NCBI RefSeq assembly: GCF_001704415.2
Contig: NC_030817.1
Location: 53,863,550 to 53,927,549 of the forward strand
Direction of reading: 5' to 3'
DNA from: Capra hircus
Lineage: Eukaryota > Chordata > Mammalia > Artiodactyla > Bovidae
Length of the DNA: 64,000 bases
How positions within the stretch are numbered: the stretch's first letter is position 1; each line of letters opens with the position of its first letter. Under the pieces are notes generated by a model that was not told the DNA's origin, did no database searches, and was given only the letters and a program-made list of their open reading frames with translations. The translations under genes were made by a program, and so were the position numbers. Of this stretch, positions 1 to 12,204 are shown piece after piece.

Positions 1-655
1 AAGGTTGCATAAAGGGAAAGGCTGAACAGTTGGGGACAGTGACCACAGGAGAGACCTGAGTCACAAGCCTCGTGGTGAGCTGGAATGAGAGCAGGGCTAT
101 ACAGGGGAGGAGGTTTGAGAGATACTAAGCCCTCCCTGGAATTTACATTTGGCCCGCCTTGCAGGCAAAGATGCAGAATCCTTGGATTTAAAATGTTAAA
201 GGGCAACAGACCCAAACTGGGGAACGCCCAGCTTCTACCTTGCCCCCCTTCACCTTTGCCCGTCGGCAGAGTTAAATTTATACCAGGTGGAACTCATATG
301 TCAAAACTGAAATGCTTTACTGCTGGAAATGGGAAACTTGACAGCCCTGTGCATGGCAACAGATGTAAGAATGCCTTCAAAATGTCAGATTACTTCTGAA
401 AACTGGGGGCAAGTTACAGAGAGATTCTAAAAGAGCATTAAGTATTTCCCAATTTTGAAAAGAGAGGGAAGAGTATTGTACATATGTGCATATGCTCCAG
501 AAGGCTCACTGCTCACAGCAGCCTCTATTATAATTCTCAGGTTCAATATTTCTATAATAAGAAATTCAGAGGTCATTGTCTTATTTTCCAGTTGTCTGTG
601 CCATACGTGTTAAGTGTTGTGGCATCAGATCAATACTCGTTTCTTTTGAAATACG
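1..655. other. unique sequence, no gene seen
   Basis: I see no repeat, splice-like exon or known protein here. The open frames at 85-399 and 484-729 are short, match nothing I know, and the second runs into the SINE that follows. Confidence 0.6.
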
Positions 656-894
656 TATTTATTTATTTGGCTGTGTCGGGTCTTAGTCGTGGCACACAAG
701 GTCTTTGTTGTGTTGTATGGGATCTTTGATTAAGGTGCACAAATTCTAGCTGCAGCACACAGGCTCAATAGTTGCAGCGCATGGGCTTGGCTGCTCCATG
801 GCACGTGGGATCGTAGTTCCCTGACCAGGGAAGGAACCTGCATTCCCTGCAATGCAAGGTGGATTTTTAACCACTGGACCACCAGGGAAGTCCC
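656..894 (-). mobile_element. CHR-type SINE (tRNA-derived)
   Basis: On the minus strand the element opens with a GGGACTTCCCTGGTGGTCCA-like head, then a box-B-like part, then the CHR body, and ends in an ATAAATAAAT tail at 656-668. CHR SINEs are tRNA-derived elements shared by whales, hippos and ruminants, so this copy predates the pecoran Bov-tA copies in the window. I see no clear target-site duplication. Confidence 0.85.
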
Positions 895-1984
895 TCAGCA
901 CTTGTTTTAAGTCATCTGATGCTAGAGTGAAGGCCCTTTTGTGATGATTTATCTTAACCCCCTTAGTTTATATTTGGTAAAATTGGGAGCTCAAGGAGTT
1001 TCCTCCAAGTTTTAGTAGAGGTCGGCCTAGAACACAGCATGTTTCTAAAATGTCTAATCTAATGTCACTCCTTAACTGCCGGCCATCCTAACTCTTCTCA
1101 GAAGGACACAGGGTACAGATCTTAAACAAGGAAGAAATTACGCTTGGAATATTGCTTGTCTACACCATTTCAGCTTTTTCTTTGCCCCAGAGGCCTCAGC
1201 TGCCGAATCCTGAGCGTGAGAGCCATGGAAGGTAACGTTCAAACAACATGTGTTTCCGAGGCCACCTTCGCATGCTCTGGGCCCCCTTCATGGGGACTGC
1301 AGAGAGCAGCTGTCATAAGGTGGGGCCAAGGGTTGTTCTGCTTGTGCCAGTTTAGTGGAGCCATGATGTTATGCACAGAAATCTTGGGTATTGCAATAAT
1401 CCTGGATTATAAATAATTTAGCATATTTCTTTGTAAACTGCAGTCCAGAATCCTTGCAAATAAGAAAAGGATTAACTTTTTTAGAAGGACTTGCTCTTGA
1501 GACTTTAAGTTCAAGGCAGAACAATGCTTGCCGTGGTAATTCCATCTATTTTAAGATCACAAAACCATACCAAGTTGAAACCAGAGCAGAAGATATTAAT
1601 GCAGTGCTCTCTCTGAAGTGCCCAATAGTGGGACGAGAAAGCTTTCAAAGGGAATTAAGTAGACAGAGAAAGCTCCCTGTTCGTGTCCAAATCATAAGGA
1701 GCCAGCTGAATAGGATTCACAGTTCTCCGTGGGAAGAACCCACACCACCGCTAATGTTCAAAACAGGGGGGCGATGTCTTGGGAAGATCAAGGACCCAGA
1801 ATTCTGCTGTCAGAATCAGCCGCCTGCCCATTAGAGCCTCAAAAGACCCTTTTCCATGGGTGAGCTGATACGATCCTGCAAATGAGCCCATTTTTCCTTT
1901 TCTAACCAGCCCTAACTCTATCTGAAGGAAGCGGTCATTATGTAATACTTCCCAAGCACCCTTGATGTAAGCTTCAGATCTGGG
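895..1984. other. unique sequence
   Basis: No repeat family is recognised. Open frames at 1144-1416 (90 codons) and 1454-1834 (126 codons) have no recognisable domain and are treated as chance frames. Confidence 0.55.
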
Positions 1985-1987
1985 GTC

Positions 1988-2024
1988 TGTGTGTGTGTGT
2001 GCGCGCGCGCGCATGTGTGCGCAC
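1988..2024. repeat. (TG)n/(GC)n microsatellite
   Basis: A TG run passes into an alternating GC run and back to TG and GC, so the whole stretch is alternating purine-pyrimidine. Such tracts can adopt Z-DNA and are often length-polymorphic. Frames crossing it on both strands are artefacts of the repeat. Confidence 0.9.
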
Positions 2025-2349
2025 AGCGGGAGAGTGTGAGGGGGCAGCAGAAAATAAGACGTACATACAAAGCAGAGAAACTGGACCGGGAGCTACCCAG
2101 AGTGTGGAAGAACAAACAAGTGTCCGGAGCACGCCTCGGGTCAAGAGGTCAGCACCTGGTTGGGACACATGGGTGGAGGTCATAAGAGGAACAAAGTCAG
2201 CCACAGAGAGTATTAGTCGGGGATAAACGAAGGGCAACAAGAGACAGATGCCGACAGATACAGGCTCAGAAACTAGCAGCTGCCAAGTTGGGGGCAAGGC
2301 AGGAGGGTGAAGGACTAGAGGAACAGGTCAGTGAAAGCACACCACCAAA

Positions 2350-2660
2350 GCCTGGCCTTCAAGAGCCCCCATGAACCACTGTCTGCCTGCGTTTCCAGCC
2401 TCATCTCTTGCTGTCCCCTGTGTGACATCTTATACGGCACCACATTAAAGATGCAGCAGTCTCTGGGCTCATCTCCATTCTTGCCCGTGTTTCTTCCGTA
2501 CTCTGCACCTAGGCCGCTCTTGCTCCCTTCTCCTAATAATATCTCTCATTCTTGAAGATTTAGCCGTAGAGTTGCCTCCTCCTGGAAACCTTCCTTGGTC
2601 CCCCAAATTTTAGGCTGGGTTAAGTACCACACCCTCATGCTCTGATGACATCATGCCAAT
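2350..2660 (+). mobile_element. LINE L2 3' fragment
   Basis: The sequence follows the L2 3' region: a 'cctggccttcaagagcccc' block, then 'ccagcctcatctcttgc', then the 'tcctggaaaccttccttggt' block. L2 is an ancient mammalian LINE, so heavy divergence is expected. Confidence 0.75.
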
Positions 2661-4440
2661 TTCCCAGCTTCTGCCTAAGGAAGACGGCAAAGAGTTTTCA
2701 TGTGAAAATTGTGAATTCTGAAAGGGTCATGGCTGACTTGAGCACTGTGTTCAGAAGGACTGTGCGGCTTCGTCTGAACTCCTTTGGAAAGAATACTGCC
2801 CTTCCTTAAGGATACCTTCCACTTAGGAGCATGGGCCACAGTTTGTCATTGCTGATCTCCAGCAGTATCTCATTTGCCAGATGAAGGCTCCCGAGTCTGA
2901 AAGACGTGAAGTATCTGCTTAGTTAACACAAAGTCTTGTGATTCCTTACTAAGTGCTTCTTTTAAGTGATAAGATTCCCCCAAATTCTAAAGCTGGGATA
3001 TTGAAACTCTTAACAGATCCTTAGCTATTCCCAGAGGATGAGGATTACATAGTGATGGAGCCATGAGGCAAAGCTTAGAGGTTTGGCAGTTTTGCTTAGA
3101 CACCCCTCACCTCTGTGTCTTACGATGTTTTTCTCCTGCCTAATCCTCCACAAGTCCCTGTCTTCATGCTCTTCTCTAATCAGTGCTGTTGGCACTGCCA
3201 GTGTCTGTTACCCAAGTTAAAATGAAGACTTCTGAGCTGACTCTCCTGATAACACAAATACGCCATCAAAATGGTGCAGTCCCTGGTGTCAGGCAAGAAA
3301 GTGGAGAAAGCTGAAGTCACCTTTTCAGCTTCATCTTTCACTCCTCATTCTGGAACCTGAAACTTTCCTGAGAAAGAAATATACTTGGAACAGTTTCTTT
3401 TGATAAACTCCTTCCCTGTCTTACCATGGAAGGAATTTTCCAGCGGGTTCCAGTTTCAGGAGGTTACAAGGCACAAGGGAAGGAAAGCTGGCACAGTCTC
3501 AGTCTGACAAGGGGTTTTCACGTTACCACTGTACTTAAATTTAACTGGACCATCTTATGATTCAATAGTTCACTTTCCTGAGACGTTAAATGGTGAGAAA
3601 TGCTAGTCGCTCACCTGCCCATCCGCTCTCCCACCGTCCCTGCTTCCATGAGGGTCTGTGATTAGAGATGAACTCTCCCAGCATGACTCAACTTGGCAAA
3701 AGATCATCTAACCTTTCAACTTCATTTTGACAAACTAGGCTAGAGAGAAATCACCAGGATGTCCTCCCGCGACACGCTTTAACATCAATGACCTGCTTCA
3801 CCAGGTTACCTGAGGACACGGCTCTGAGCAAAGATGGGTGAATTCCCAGCAGTGAAAGCAAGTGAGAGATGATGGCAAGTGAGAGATGATGGCAGGACAT
3901 CCTCCTTGACCCCCTATCCTGGGATGCTCACCAGCAATCAGCAACTATGTCCTCTGTCTCACTCTGCTGTGTTTTTAGCAGCTCAGTTTCCTCAGAGGAC
4001 AGGGCAAGAGGGAATGGGATTAAGCTGGGAGCCCTGATTTCTCAGAGGGAAGAGGGTATTACACATTCTCATTTCAAGGTTCTCTGAAGGGTTTCTGGAC
4101 AACCAATCCCCTACCCTGATCCAGGCGCTATTATCTCTGGGTGCCCACCTTACTTCTGCACAAGAAATCAAAGCAGCCAGTTTACAGTTAAATTTCCAAG
4201 TGGCTGAAAAGAGAAGATGCTGTTGAATCTGTCTCTTTTTTTTCAAGGCCTGTAAGAAAGAGGGTCAGAAGGGAAGGGGGGCTTGGAGGAAGGAGAAGAG
4301 AGCAAGAGAACTTCTGAATGATCAATACATTCAACTGTAATTGTGCCTCAGCGGAAGGATGGCGCAAGGAGGCAGCTGGGAGATGAGATCCCCAGATCAC
4401 AAATATTAAGGATGAAAGGACCTCAGAGGTCACCTGCTAT
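2661..4440. other. unique sequence
   Basis: About 1.8 kb without a recognised transposon, apart from a 17-bp tandem duplication listed separately. The last 60 bases (about 4380-4440) resemble the outer part of the old SINE that resumes at 5111, implying that the BovB and Bov-tA at 4441-5108 split it. No coding exon is supported. Confidence 0.5.
3861..3894. repeat. perfect 17-bp tandem duplication
   Basis: The unit AGTGAGAGATGATGGCA occurs twice head to tail (3861-3877 and 3878-3894) with no mismatch. Perfect identity in non-repetitive DNA suggests a recent slippage or assembly event. Confidence 0.95.
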
Positions 4441-4888
4441 CAGTTCAGTTCAGTTCAGTTCAGTTGCTCAGTCATGTCCAACTCTTTGTGACCCCATGAA
4501 TTGCAGCATGCCAGGCCTCCCTGTCCATCACCAACTCCCGGAGTTCACTCAGACTCATGTCCATCGAGTCAGTGATGCCATCCAGCCATCTCATCCTCGG
4601 TCGTCCCCTTCTCCTCTTGCCCCCAATCCCTCCCATCATCAGAGTCTTTTCCAATGAGTCAACTCTTCGCATGAGGTGGCCAAAGTACTGGAGTTTCAGC
4701 TTTAGCATCATTCCTTGCAAAGAAATCCCAGGGCTGATCTCCTTCAGAATGGACTGGTTGGATCTCCTTGCAGTCCAAGGGACTCTCAAGAATCTTCTCC
4801 AACACCGCAGTTCAAAAGTATCAATTCCTCGGTGCTCAGCCTTCTTCACAGTCCAACTCTCTCATCCATACATGACCACTGGAAACAA
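4441..4888 (-). mobile_element. BovB (RTE LINE) 3' end
   Basis: The plus strand starts with five CAGTT units (the BovB simple tail in reverse), followed by the BovB 3' region. On the minus strand a 125-codon frame (4849-4472) encodes the conserved C-terminal part of the BovB ORF2 protein (the RRSNQSILKE, LQYFGHLMRR and RWLDGITD blocks) without a stop. The copy is 5'-truncated near 4888, losing the reverse-transcriptase core. A Bov-tA SINE abuts it directly. Confidence 0.95.
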
Positions 4889-5108
4889 ATGGGGCTTCCC
4901 AGGTGGTGCTAGTGGTAAAGAACATACCTGCCAATGCAGTAGACATAAGAGACATGGATTTGACCCCTGAGGGGGGAAGATCCCCTGGAGGAGGGCACGG
5001 TAACTCCAGTATTTTTGCCTAGAGAAGCCCATGGACAGAGGAACCTGCTGGGCTATAGTTTATAGGGTTATAAGGAGTTGGACACGGCTAAAGTGACTTA
5101 GCACACAA
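4889..5108 (+). mobile_element. Bov-tA SINE
   Basis: The element opens with GGGGCTTCCCAGGTGGTGCT (tRNA-Glu-derived head) and continues through a degraded box B ('tttgacccctg') into the Bov-A body, ending at 'gacttagcacacaagc'. It lies head-on against the 5' break of the minus-strand BovB. Confidence 0.92.
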
Positions 5109-5110
5109 GC

Positions 5111-5232
5111 ATTTTACAAAAGAGAAAACTAAAAGTCAGACATGCCAAGGGATTTGCCCAAGGTTACACAACTTGTGAAGAGAGAAGCGGAATCCAGATC
5201 TAGCTCTCCCAGGTCCCCCATCCAGGGCCTTC
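5111..5232 (-). mobile_element. MIR-type SINE fragment
   Basis: The order 'cattttacaaaagagaaaact', 'ggatttgcccaaggttacacaa', then 'ggaatccagatct' is the MIR core in reverse. The outer part of the same old element seems to lie left of 4441, so the BovB and Bov-tA probably inserted into it. Confidence 0.75.
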
Positions 5233-5890
5233 CCCATAATCCACCCAAATGGCCATGGGGACACCTGGGGCCTATAGGAGGACTCTACGTCCAACTCCAA
5301 GAGGTGGCCCACCATGCTCTTCTCCTCAAAACACAATGTCATGGCTGCCCACTTTCTGTAAAAACTCTCTCTCTGTCTGTCGAACACACGGACATAGAGA
5401 CAGCTCTCCCTATAAAGAGCTCTCACGGCTTTTACTGTAAAGCTGGCAAAGCCATTTTGGCGATCATTTTTTCTAGCACAGAAGCTTCTTGACAAGAGGA
5501 TTAAAGCAGGCAGCTTTCCAAAAAGTCTCAAGAGTAATTTAAACTCTGTATGTTAATCCTTGTCTGGAGTTTTGTACACTTGTGTGAAAACATAAATCTC
5601 GCCTGCCACACCCATTCAGCAAACCCATCACTGGTGTGGTTTACAGAAATTAAGAAAAAAAAAATTAGAGTGAACCCAGTCATAAATTAAGACCAGGAAC
5701 CTAACTGTGCAAAAGGAAGTTTTGGAAGTTATAAGCCAAAATGGAGTGTGTGGTCATACATCTGGGGATTTCTCAGGCAGAAGGTGGTAGTTCTTTTGGA
5801 TCATGGTTCCTTAGTGCATGTGGCCCCAACCTCCAGTATCTACTATCTGATGAGCTGAGGTAGAGCTGATATAATAATAATACAAATAAA
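5233..5890. other. unique sequence
   Basis: No repeat is recognised. Opposed frames at 5142-5492 (+) and 5136-5531 (-) start in the MIR and have no recognisable domain. The part at 5400-5560 is repeat-free and moderately AT-rich, and I see nothing assignable. Confidence 0.5.
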
Positions 5891-6085
5891 ATGAAAGTGA
5901 AAGTTGCTCAATCATGTCCGACTCTTTGTGACCCCACGGACTACGGTCCATGGAATTCTCTAGGCCAGAATACTGGAGTGGGTAGCCTTTCCCTTCTCCA
6001 GGAGATCTTCCCAGCCCAGGGATCGAACCCAGGTCTCCCGCATTGCAGGCAGATTCTTTACCAGCTGAGCCACAGGGAAGCCCAG
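5891..6085 (-). mobile_element. Bov-tA SINE
   Basis: In reverse it opens with GGGCTTCCCTGTGGCTCAGC (6083-6064), shows a recognisable box B near 6020-6030 and ends in 'actttcactttcat'. The flanks 'acaaataaaatg' and 'acaataaatg' suggest an imperfect target-site duplication. The 93-codon minus frame and 146-codon plus frame here are translations of the SINE. Confidence 0.93.
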
Positions 6086-6252
6086 TGCACAATAAATGTG
6101 CTATACCCGAATCATCCCAAAGCCATCCCTTCTCCCCAGTCCATGGAAAACCCGTCTACTACAAAGTGGTCCCTGGTGCCTAAAACGTTTGGGACCTTTG
6201 CCTTAGTAGTTTTTTTCCCGAAAAATAAGATGGGAATGGGACTGGAAAATAT

Positions 6253-6435
6253 TGCCTCTCAATGTCAGTCTACATCAGAATCACCAAGGGAGTATGTTAA
6301 AAGTCAGATTGCCAGGCCCTTCGCCCCTTGACTTTCTGATTCAGGTCTAGGGTGGTGCCTGAGAATCTGCATTGCTAACAAGTTCCTAGGATACCCTGCT
6401 GCTGCTGGTCTGAGACCACACTCTGAGAACCTCTG
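6253..6435 (+). mobile_element. MER5A-like hAT DNA transposon
   Basis: The series 'catcagaatcacc', 'tctgattcaggtctagggtgg', 'gagaatctgcattgctaacaa' and 'gaccacactctgagaacctct' is the layout of the short non-autonomous MER5A family. It carries no coding sequence. Confidence 0.8.
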
Positions 6436-8440
6436 GGCTGGAAAGAGCCCCTCAGGCCTCCATTGGGGTGGGACTTCATTACAAAGTGGAAGACAGGGTT
6501 CGAGGTGGAATTTAAAAATCTGCTCACAGGTGCAGCAGGCAGGTGAGAAACTCCAGCACATGGGTGCGAGGGTCCCACTGTCAGCATCGGCATCCGCCAG
6601 TCCCTTTTACAGGAGATGAGCACTCCAGCTTTTTGAGTAACCTCTAAAAAGATAATGCCCCTCTGAGCAAAAGCGAACACCAGGAGGCTTAAAAACCTGA
6701 GGTCCCCGTGCCCGCTCCTCAAGCCAGCAGAAAATACATTTATGTCAAGAAAGTGCAGTGTAAATAGAGAGCAGGGCTTGATTTCCACCAGCCCGAGTCA
6801 AAGAATCTGCTGAGGAGGCCACATGACACTCGAAATGAAACCCAGGTCCTTGATACCCAGAGGCCAGAAAGGGAATGGAAGATCCAAGAAAATCCAAACA
6901 TTCCTGAATCTCTACAGTAAACACTTCTGATCGGATCCTCTTGCTATTTTGGAACATACATGAAGTTCATTAACTGGCACGCATTAAACAGGAAAAGGTA
7001 GAGGAAAAAAAAAAAAAGATGGTGCTGGAGGACAAATCAGTAATTGCTCCTTCAGAGCAAACCAAAGTTACTGAGAAAATCTCCTATAAAGGCTCTGTCA
7101 AAACAAGTCACTGAAGGATTAGTGAGAGCTAAATCCTCCGTCAGAGAGATTTTTCTCAACAGTCGTAAATGGGTTTTAGTATCGGAAAATCTTAGAAAAT
7201 ATACCTCCCCTGCCCCTACCCTCCTCTCAGAACAGCTCTTTCAATAGTTTGGTATCTTCTGGAAGCACAGTGTTTCCTTAGGCTGAGACGTCTTTAAAAA
7301 ATAAAATAAAATAAACTCTGTCATTTGCAGCAGAGTCAGTGGCTGGAAATAAATTGTTACAGACACTGTATTTCAGAGGCTTGCCCATACAACACACATG
7401 CTCAAGTACAGTCCTTTCTTTTCTTGGCAATTTCCCTGAGAAAAATTAATATAGGGCTGTTAGAAGCTAGTACTCCTACTCTAGCTTTTTTATCTTTTCT
7501 TTTTTTTCATTTTGGACTTCTTCCTTAAGGTTTAACTGTTCAATTTGTTTGTTTGGTAACAGCAAGAGCTGAAATTTAAATTTCATTTTTGAACATGGAT
7601 AGCTGATTACTTATTTTTTTAATTAGAAAAAGGCAAACCCTGGTAACACTATACATTTTGCAATGGTAGACTATGAAGAGCACACATTTTAATTCTATCA
7701 GTAAAGGGTCATCTTATTTACTCTCTCTAAACTATCACCAGGACTTGTGTTTTATTTCTGAACAGTCTGCTCTGGAACTCCTATTGCTGGATTATGGAGG
7801 TCTGTCTCTTTCATTAAGCTAGTGTGTAGAAAAGACCTACTTACACCAGAAACACTCTTAGAAACACTGGCATTTATCCCCACAAGAGGGGGACCAGGCA
7901 AAGCTATTTTCCTATCTGCCTCTTAGATGGTTACACTCCATGTTTTTCTGACCAAATCTTTGTTCTCATATCAGCTCTCAGAGCTAATGCATCTAGACGT
8001 CACTGGTGCCAATCAATGGAAAGCTAACACACTTGCAAAATGCTCCCTGTGTGAGTCAGGACTGATTTCACTTCTCTGGATACAGACTATGTTTCAAATT
8101 TCTCATTTCTACCCGTAGATCCCTTACAAACATCCGTCTCCATGCAAAAATATTTTTCCTGACATCCAAATGGTAAATCTTAGTTACAAACCTGTTTTGA
8201 GGCATTAATATACTCCGCCATCCCTCAATATAGTGTATGTGAGGAGGTGACCACAAAAAGTCCCCAAATTGTTCCCGTCCCAACACACCTTATGCCTAAA
8301 ATTTTGCCACTGAAATCCTTTATGATTTTTAATGTCCAGGACTATCTTTTTCATATTAAATTATTCCAAGAGAACCTATTTAACCTATTGAATCAGTAAG
8401 ACTATAGAGAATTTAGCAAGTCTTTTATTTTGGTGGTAAA
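6436..8440. other. unique sequence
   Basis: About 2 kb with no recognised transposon. It contains a 13-A run at 7005-7017 and a short (AAAAT)n stretch near 7295-7316. The minus frame at 6375-6788 (137 codons) has no recognisable motif. Confidence 0.5.
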
Positions 8441-8635
8441 GCCAAGAGAATTTAGGCTTGGGATTATACAGACCTGAGTTGGCATCCAGGAGCCATGGTT
8501 TTCTAGCTCTGGGAACTTGGGCAAGTCACTTCGTCTCTAAGAGGCTCAGTTTTATCATTTATAAAAGGGGAATAATAATACCTACCACCAGGAATAAAGA
8601 AACAGGAAGAGCACTCTGCATGGGGTCTGCCCCCT
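8441..8635 (+). mobile_element. MIR SINE
   Basis: The block 'tctagctctgggaacttgggcaagtcactt', then 'aggctcagttttatcatttataaaa' and 'gggaataataatacctacc', is the MIR core in forward orientation. Confidence 0.85.
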
Positions 8636-9517
8636 AGACAGTGCTCACTAATGTGAATTCCAGGGGCCAGGTGGGTGGGGAGAGTGAGGTCAGGGTAGAC
8701 TGTCCTCCTAAGGTTGACCAGAGGTAATAGAAACAGGGTATATTCCGGAAAGGGAGCTCCAGGAGGGGGCCACTCCAGAGTGTGTGTGTGTGTGGTTTAA
8801 CTAACCAACAGCAGTGGACACAAGTCCAGTTGAGAGAGCAGACTGCAGAGCTGAGGAAACAGCCACAGAGAAGAGAGAACAGCCTTCTGCCTACCCCATT
8901 CTCAGCTGACTGCCAGCGCTACCCACAGTTGTACAAGTTTCACTCCAGTTCTGCCCTAACTTGATTACATACAGGGGTTTTGCATACATTATCTCAAAAA
9001 TGACATCGGGCGATCTTTGCCTTTGGGATTAATGAGTAATCAGGATGTACACATGCATCTCCACTTCACTAATGATCAAGGTAAAGAGTTGCCGCGGATC
9101 TTTCTCTTGTGTGGAGGGGGCATGACTGCTAGCTGGATATGCACAGGAAAGCCTGACCCAGTAATCTTGGTCACATGTCCAGAGACCAGGAATGCCTATT
9201 TTGGCAGGGGTGGGTGGGGGTGGAAGGGAGGATGAGGGTGAGTTTCCAACAGCCTGAGATACCATTCTTCAGGGAAGAATCTGTTTTTGTGCTCCTTACC
9301 CAGTGGGTAGATCTGCTGTAGTTAAATACCTATTTCTGAGCCCTGAATTGAAGCACTTGTTTTCCAAATGACTTAAGAATTTTATTTACATGGTTGTTTT
9401 CATTATGTTGCTATGAAATTGCACATTTACTGAAAAGACAAAGCTTAAATGATAGAGATGAACCTGGAAATATCACCATGCCCGTCTACAGATAATGCGT
9501 ACGCACATAGACAATGC
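8636..9517. other. unique sequence
   Basis: It contains a short (GT)n run at about 8779-8796. The 9017-9235 (+) and 9029-9265 (-) frames overlap and show no family features. Nothing else is recognised. Confidence 0.5.
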
Positions 9518-9728
9518 ATGTTCAGTCACTCAGTCGTGTCCGACTCTCTGCAATCCTATGGACTGTAGCCCACCAGGCTCCTCTGTCTATGGAATTCTCC
9601 AGGCAAGAAGGCTGGAGTGGATTGCCATTTCCTCTTCCAGGGGATCTCCCCAACCCAGCGGTCGAACCTACATGTCCTGAGGCTCCTGCATTGGCAGGAG
9701 GATTCTTTACCACCGAACCACCTCCACC
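9518..9728 (-). mobile_element. Bov-tA SINE
   Basis: A full-length-like copy in reverse: 'gttcagtcactcagtcgtgtccgactc' at the low end, 'ccaggcaagaaggctggagtgg' in the middle, and the tRNA-like head near 9680-9728, which is more degraded than the body. Confidence 0.92.
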
Positions 9729-9888
9729 CCATAAGACCTGACAATCGTTAGTCTCACATCTTCATTCATTCACCTCCATATTCTTGAGTCTCATCTTAAT
9801 CACAAAGTCATGCAACTGGGAAAGCAAAACCGCCCGTAAGAGAGAGATGAAGACCTCTCTGTGAAAAGAACAGACAAGGCCCATACTA

Positions 9889-10122
9889 AGTTCAGTTCAG
9901 TCACTCAGTCGTGTCCAACTCTTTGTGACCCCATGGACTGCAGCACGCCAGGCCTCCCTGTCCATCACCAACTCCCAGAGTTTACTCAAACTCATGTCCT
10001 TTGTGTCAGTGATGCCATCCAACCATCTCATCCTCTGTCATCCCCTTCTCCTCCCGCCTTCAATCTTTCCCAGCATCAGGGTCTTTTTAAATGAGTCAGT
10101 TCTTCACATCAGGTGGCTAAAG
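9889..10122 (-). mobile_element. BovB 3' end fragment
   Basis: It begins with the reversed ACTGA-type tail ('agttcagttcagtcactcag') and runs through the last ~230 bp of BovB to 'aggtggctaaagta'. It is strongly 5'-truncated and keeps only the end of the ORF2 C-terminal region. Confidence 0.93.
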
Positions 10123-11583
10123 TATCTCTACGAAGTTAGAGAAAGGATTTGATGTTTCCCCTCCACCCCTATATCCTTCTTATCCTGGATGAACAATGTT
10201 GAAGATGGATCTTAAGTAGGAGTCAAGAAACTATAAGATTAGAAAAGGAAGCTCTATTTCTTGTTCATATTAGTAAGTGACAGAACACATTCAAATTGAG
10301 TTCCAGTGACTCCAAAACATATGTGGGAGAGGGCCAGGATGGTCTTTAGGCTTTGGAGGAGTTCTGTTTCTTGGAAACATGGGCTTAAGGAATAGGAGTA
10401 GACAGAACTGGTGAATCTCTGTGTGGCTCAGGTCCTCTGCGGTTAAAATGGAAGCAGTCGGGGCAGAATTTTTCAGAAAATAAGGCAATACATTTTGAGA
10501 AATATCACATGGGGTTGGATGGGGAAGTGCTACTAAAACAACCATTCAAAATTAATGTGGAGAAGTTTTACACAGCATATATTTTTCAGGGATCTGATAG
10601 GAGGGCACAGGGGATTGGGAGGGGAGGACAAGCCAGGATCATAGGCTTACTGATGGACGAGACTATGGTAGAAATGCCCTAGAAACATTTAGCAAAGAGT
10701 CCCCGTGGGCAGTGACTTACCCTCACACCATTGTTAACAAATACAAGGTCAGGGGTGATCCACATCCTACTTAGGAGAACAATAAGCAGCATTTCATCTC
10801 CAGGCTATCATGGGTTGTCCACAGTACAACAGAAACCCTGCCTGAACTTGAGAGGTCAGCCAAAGGCAAACATGTCTCACGAGCACTATTTTCCTAGCTC
10901 ATCTTCATCTATCCAGCTTTAGGATCTCACAGACAAGATCTCGGAGACATGAATATGAACACATCATACTCAGAAGTCCTCAACACAGAAAACAGAGAAC
11001 TCTGCATTCAGCCACCTGGGCTGAACTCAAAGCATATGTCCCAATATGGACATGGTACCTTCACAGCTCTTATCTGATTGCAATGCACAAATGTGGATTA
11101 GAAATGACATGATCACTAACTTTCTGAGGGGGAAAAAGGGGAAATCCAGTAGAGTAACTGGGTAAAAAGTTAGTAATGAAAGGTAAGTAACCCAGACAGG
11201 GAGTTTCCTGAGCAAGCATACCCTGGCAGTTTTAGCCATGCTCCTCTGACGGCGCCCTTTTCTACTTCAGTTGATAGATATCTGACCCAGTGCTTGACCA
11301 TCTATTCAAACCACCTCTTGCCATTTCACCAGGTAGGGACGTCATCAAAAAGTCATTTCAGTGTAAGTAGCAACCCACTTTCCAAAACAACCCTCCACGC
11401 TTCAAACTAAACAAACGACTAAGTAAACCCAGATTACATACAGCTTTATCAGAAGGAGTTTGTGTAATCTCTGAATCAACAAAGTCTGGGAAATGTGTGT
11501 ACAGAATATCCATTATACAAATGTCAGGCCACAAAGTCAAATTCTTTTTTTGATATGCTATTAAGCGCTCCCGAATCCAGCCA
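10123..11583. other. unique sequence
   Basis: About 1.5 kb without a recognised repeat. Frames at 10291-10545, 11027-11239 and 11358-11609 on the minus strand have no recognisable domain. Confidence 0.5.
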
Positions 11584-11710
11584 AGATGGAGAAGGGAATG
11601 GTAACCCACTCCAGTTTTCTTGCCTAGAGAATCTCATGGATAGAGGAGCCTAGTGGGCTACAGTCCATGGGGTCACAAAGAGTCAGACACCACTGAGTGA
11701 CTAACACAAT
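11584..11710 (+). mobile_element. 5'-truncated Bov-tA SINE with duplication
   Basis: Only the 3' half of the SINE is present ('gagaagggaatggtaaccca' to 'gactaacacaat'). It is flanked by AATCCAGCCA (11574-11583) and AATCCACCCA (11711-11720), one mismatch in ten, which fits a target-site duplication and so a truncated insertion rather than later deletion. Confidence 0.88.
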
Positions 11711-12204
11711 AATCCACCCAATAGAGGATAGCAGGGGAGGCCCAGGGTCTGTTAGCCTCTACCTTCTAGCCTGACTCTCTTTATGTAAAGAGCAGGAAAG
11801 CAAATTTTCCACAGTTATTCTTACTGTTTCCTGGAAAGAGCAAGATGCCCTTTCTCATCAGCCTGAATGGAAATCTTCTCTGAGCTGGTTTAGTTGATGT
11901 GGGTTAAGCCTGAATATCACACAACTTCACAACCACAATACAACTGGGATCATTTGGTGCTTTTTAACTTTGTTGGGTATAACTTACAAAGTCCAAGATT
12001 AAAAGGGTCATTTATGGTCTGCCAAATAGAAAGTTTCAAAGTGAAATGGTTAAGTCACATCATTAGGGGAAGAAGAAAGAATTAAAATGTATACTCACAT
12101 ACAGAATTAAGTATGCTCATAAAATGATCAACACAGGAAAATATAGACAACAGCAGTTCAAAAGTACAGTCAGTTGGATTGTCATGGAAGTCTTAAAAAC
12201 GGAC
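11711..12204. other. unique sequence
   Basis: No repeat or exon is recognised in this AT-rich stretch. Confidence 0.5.

Noticed and set aside
1751..2297. Minus-strand frames with histidine-threonine repeats
   Set aside because: The repeats are translations of the TG/GC microsatellite at 1988-2024.
4441..4466. CAGTT units as a possible repeat array or CRISPR-like feature
   Set aside because: They are the reversed simple tail of BovB, and the genome is eukaryotic.
5811..6331. Frames of 93 and 146 codons on opposite strands
   Set aside because: Both read through the Bov-tA at 5891-6085. SINE translations of this kind recur at 9495-9744 and 49462-49803.
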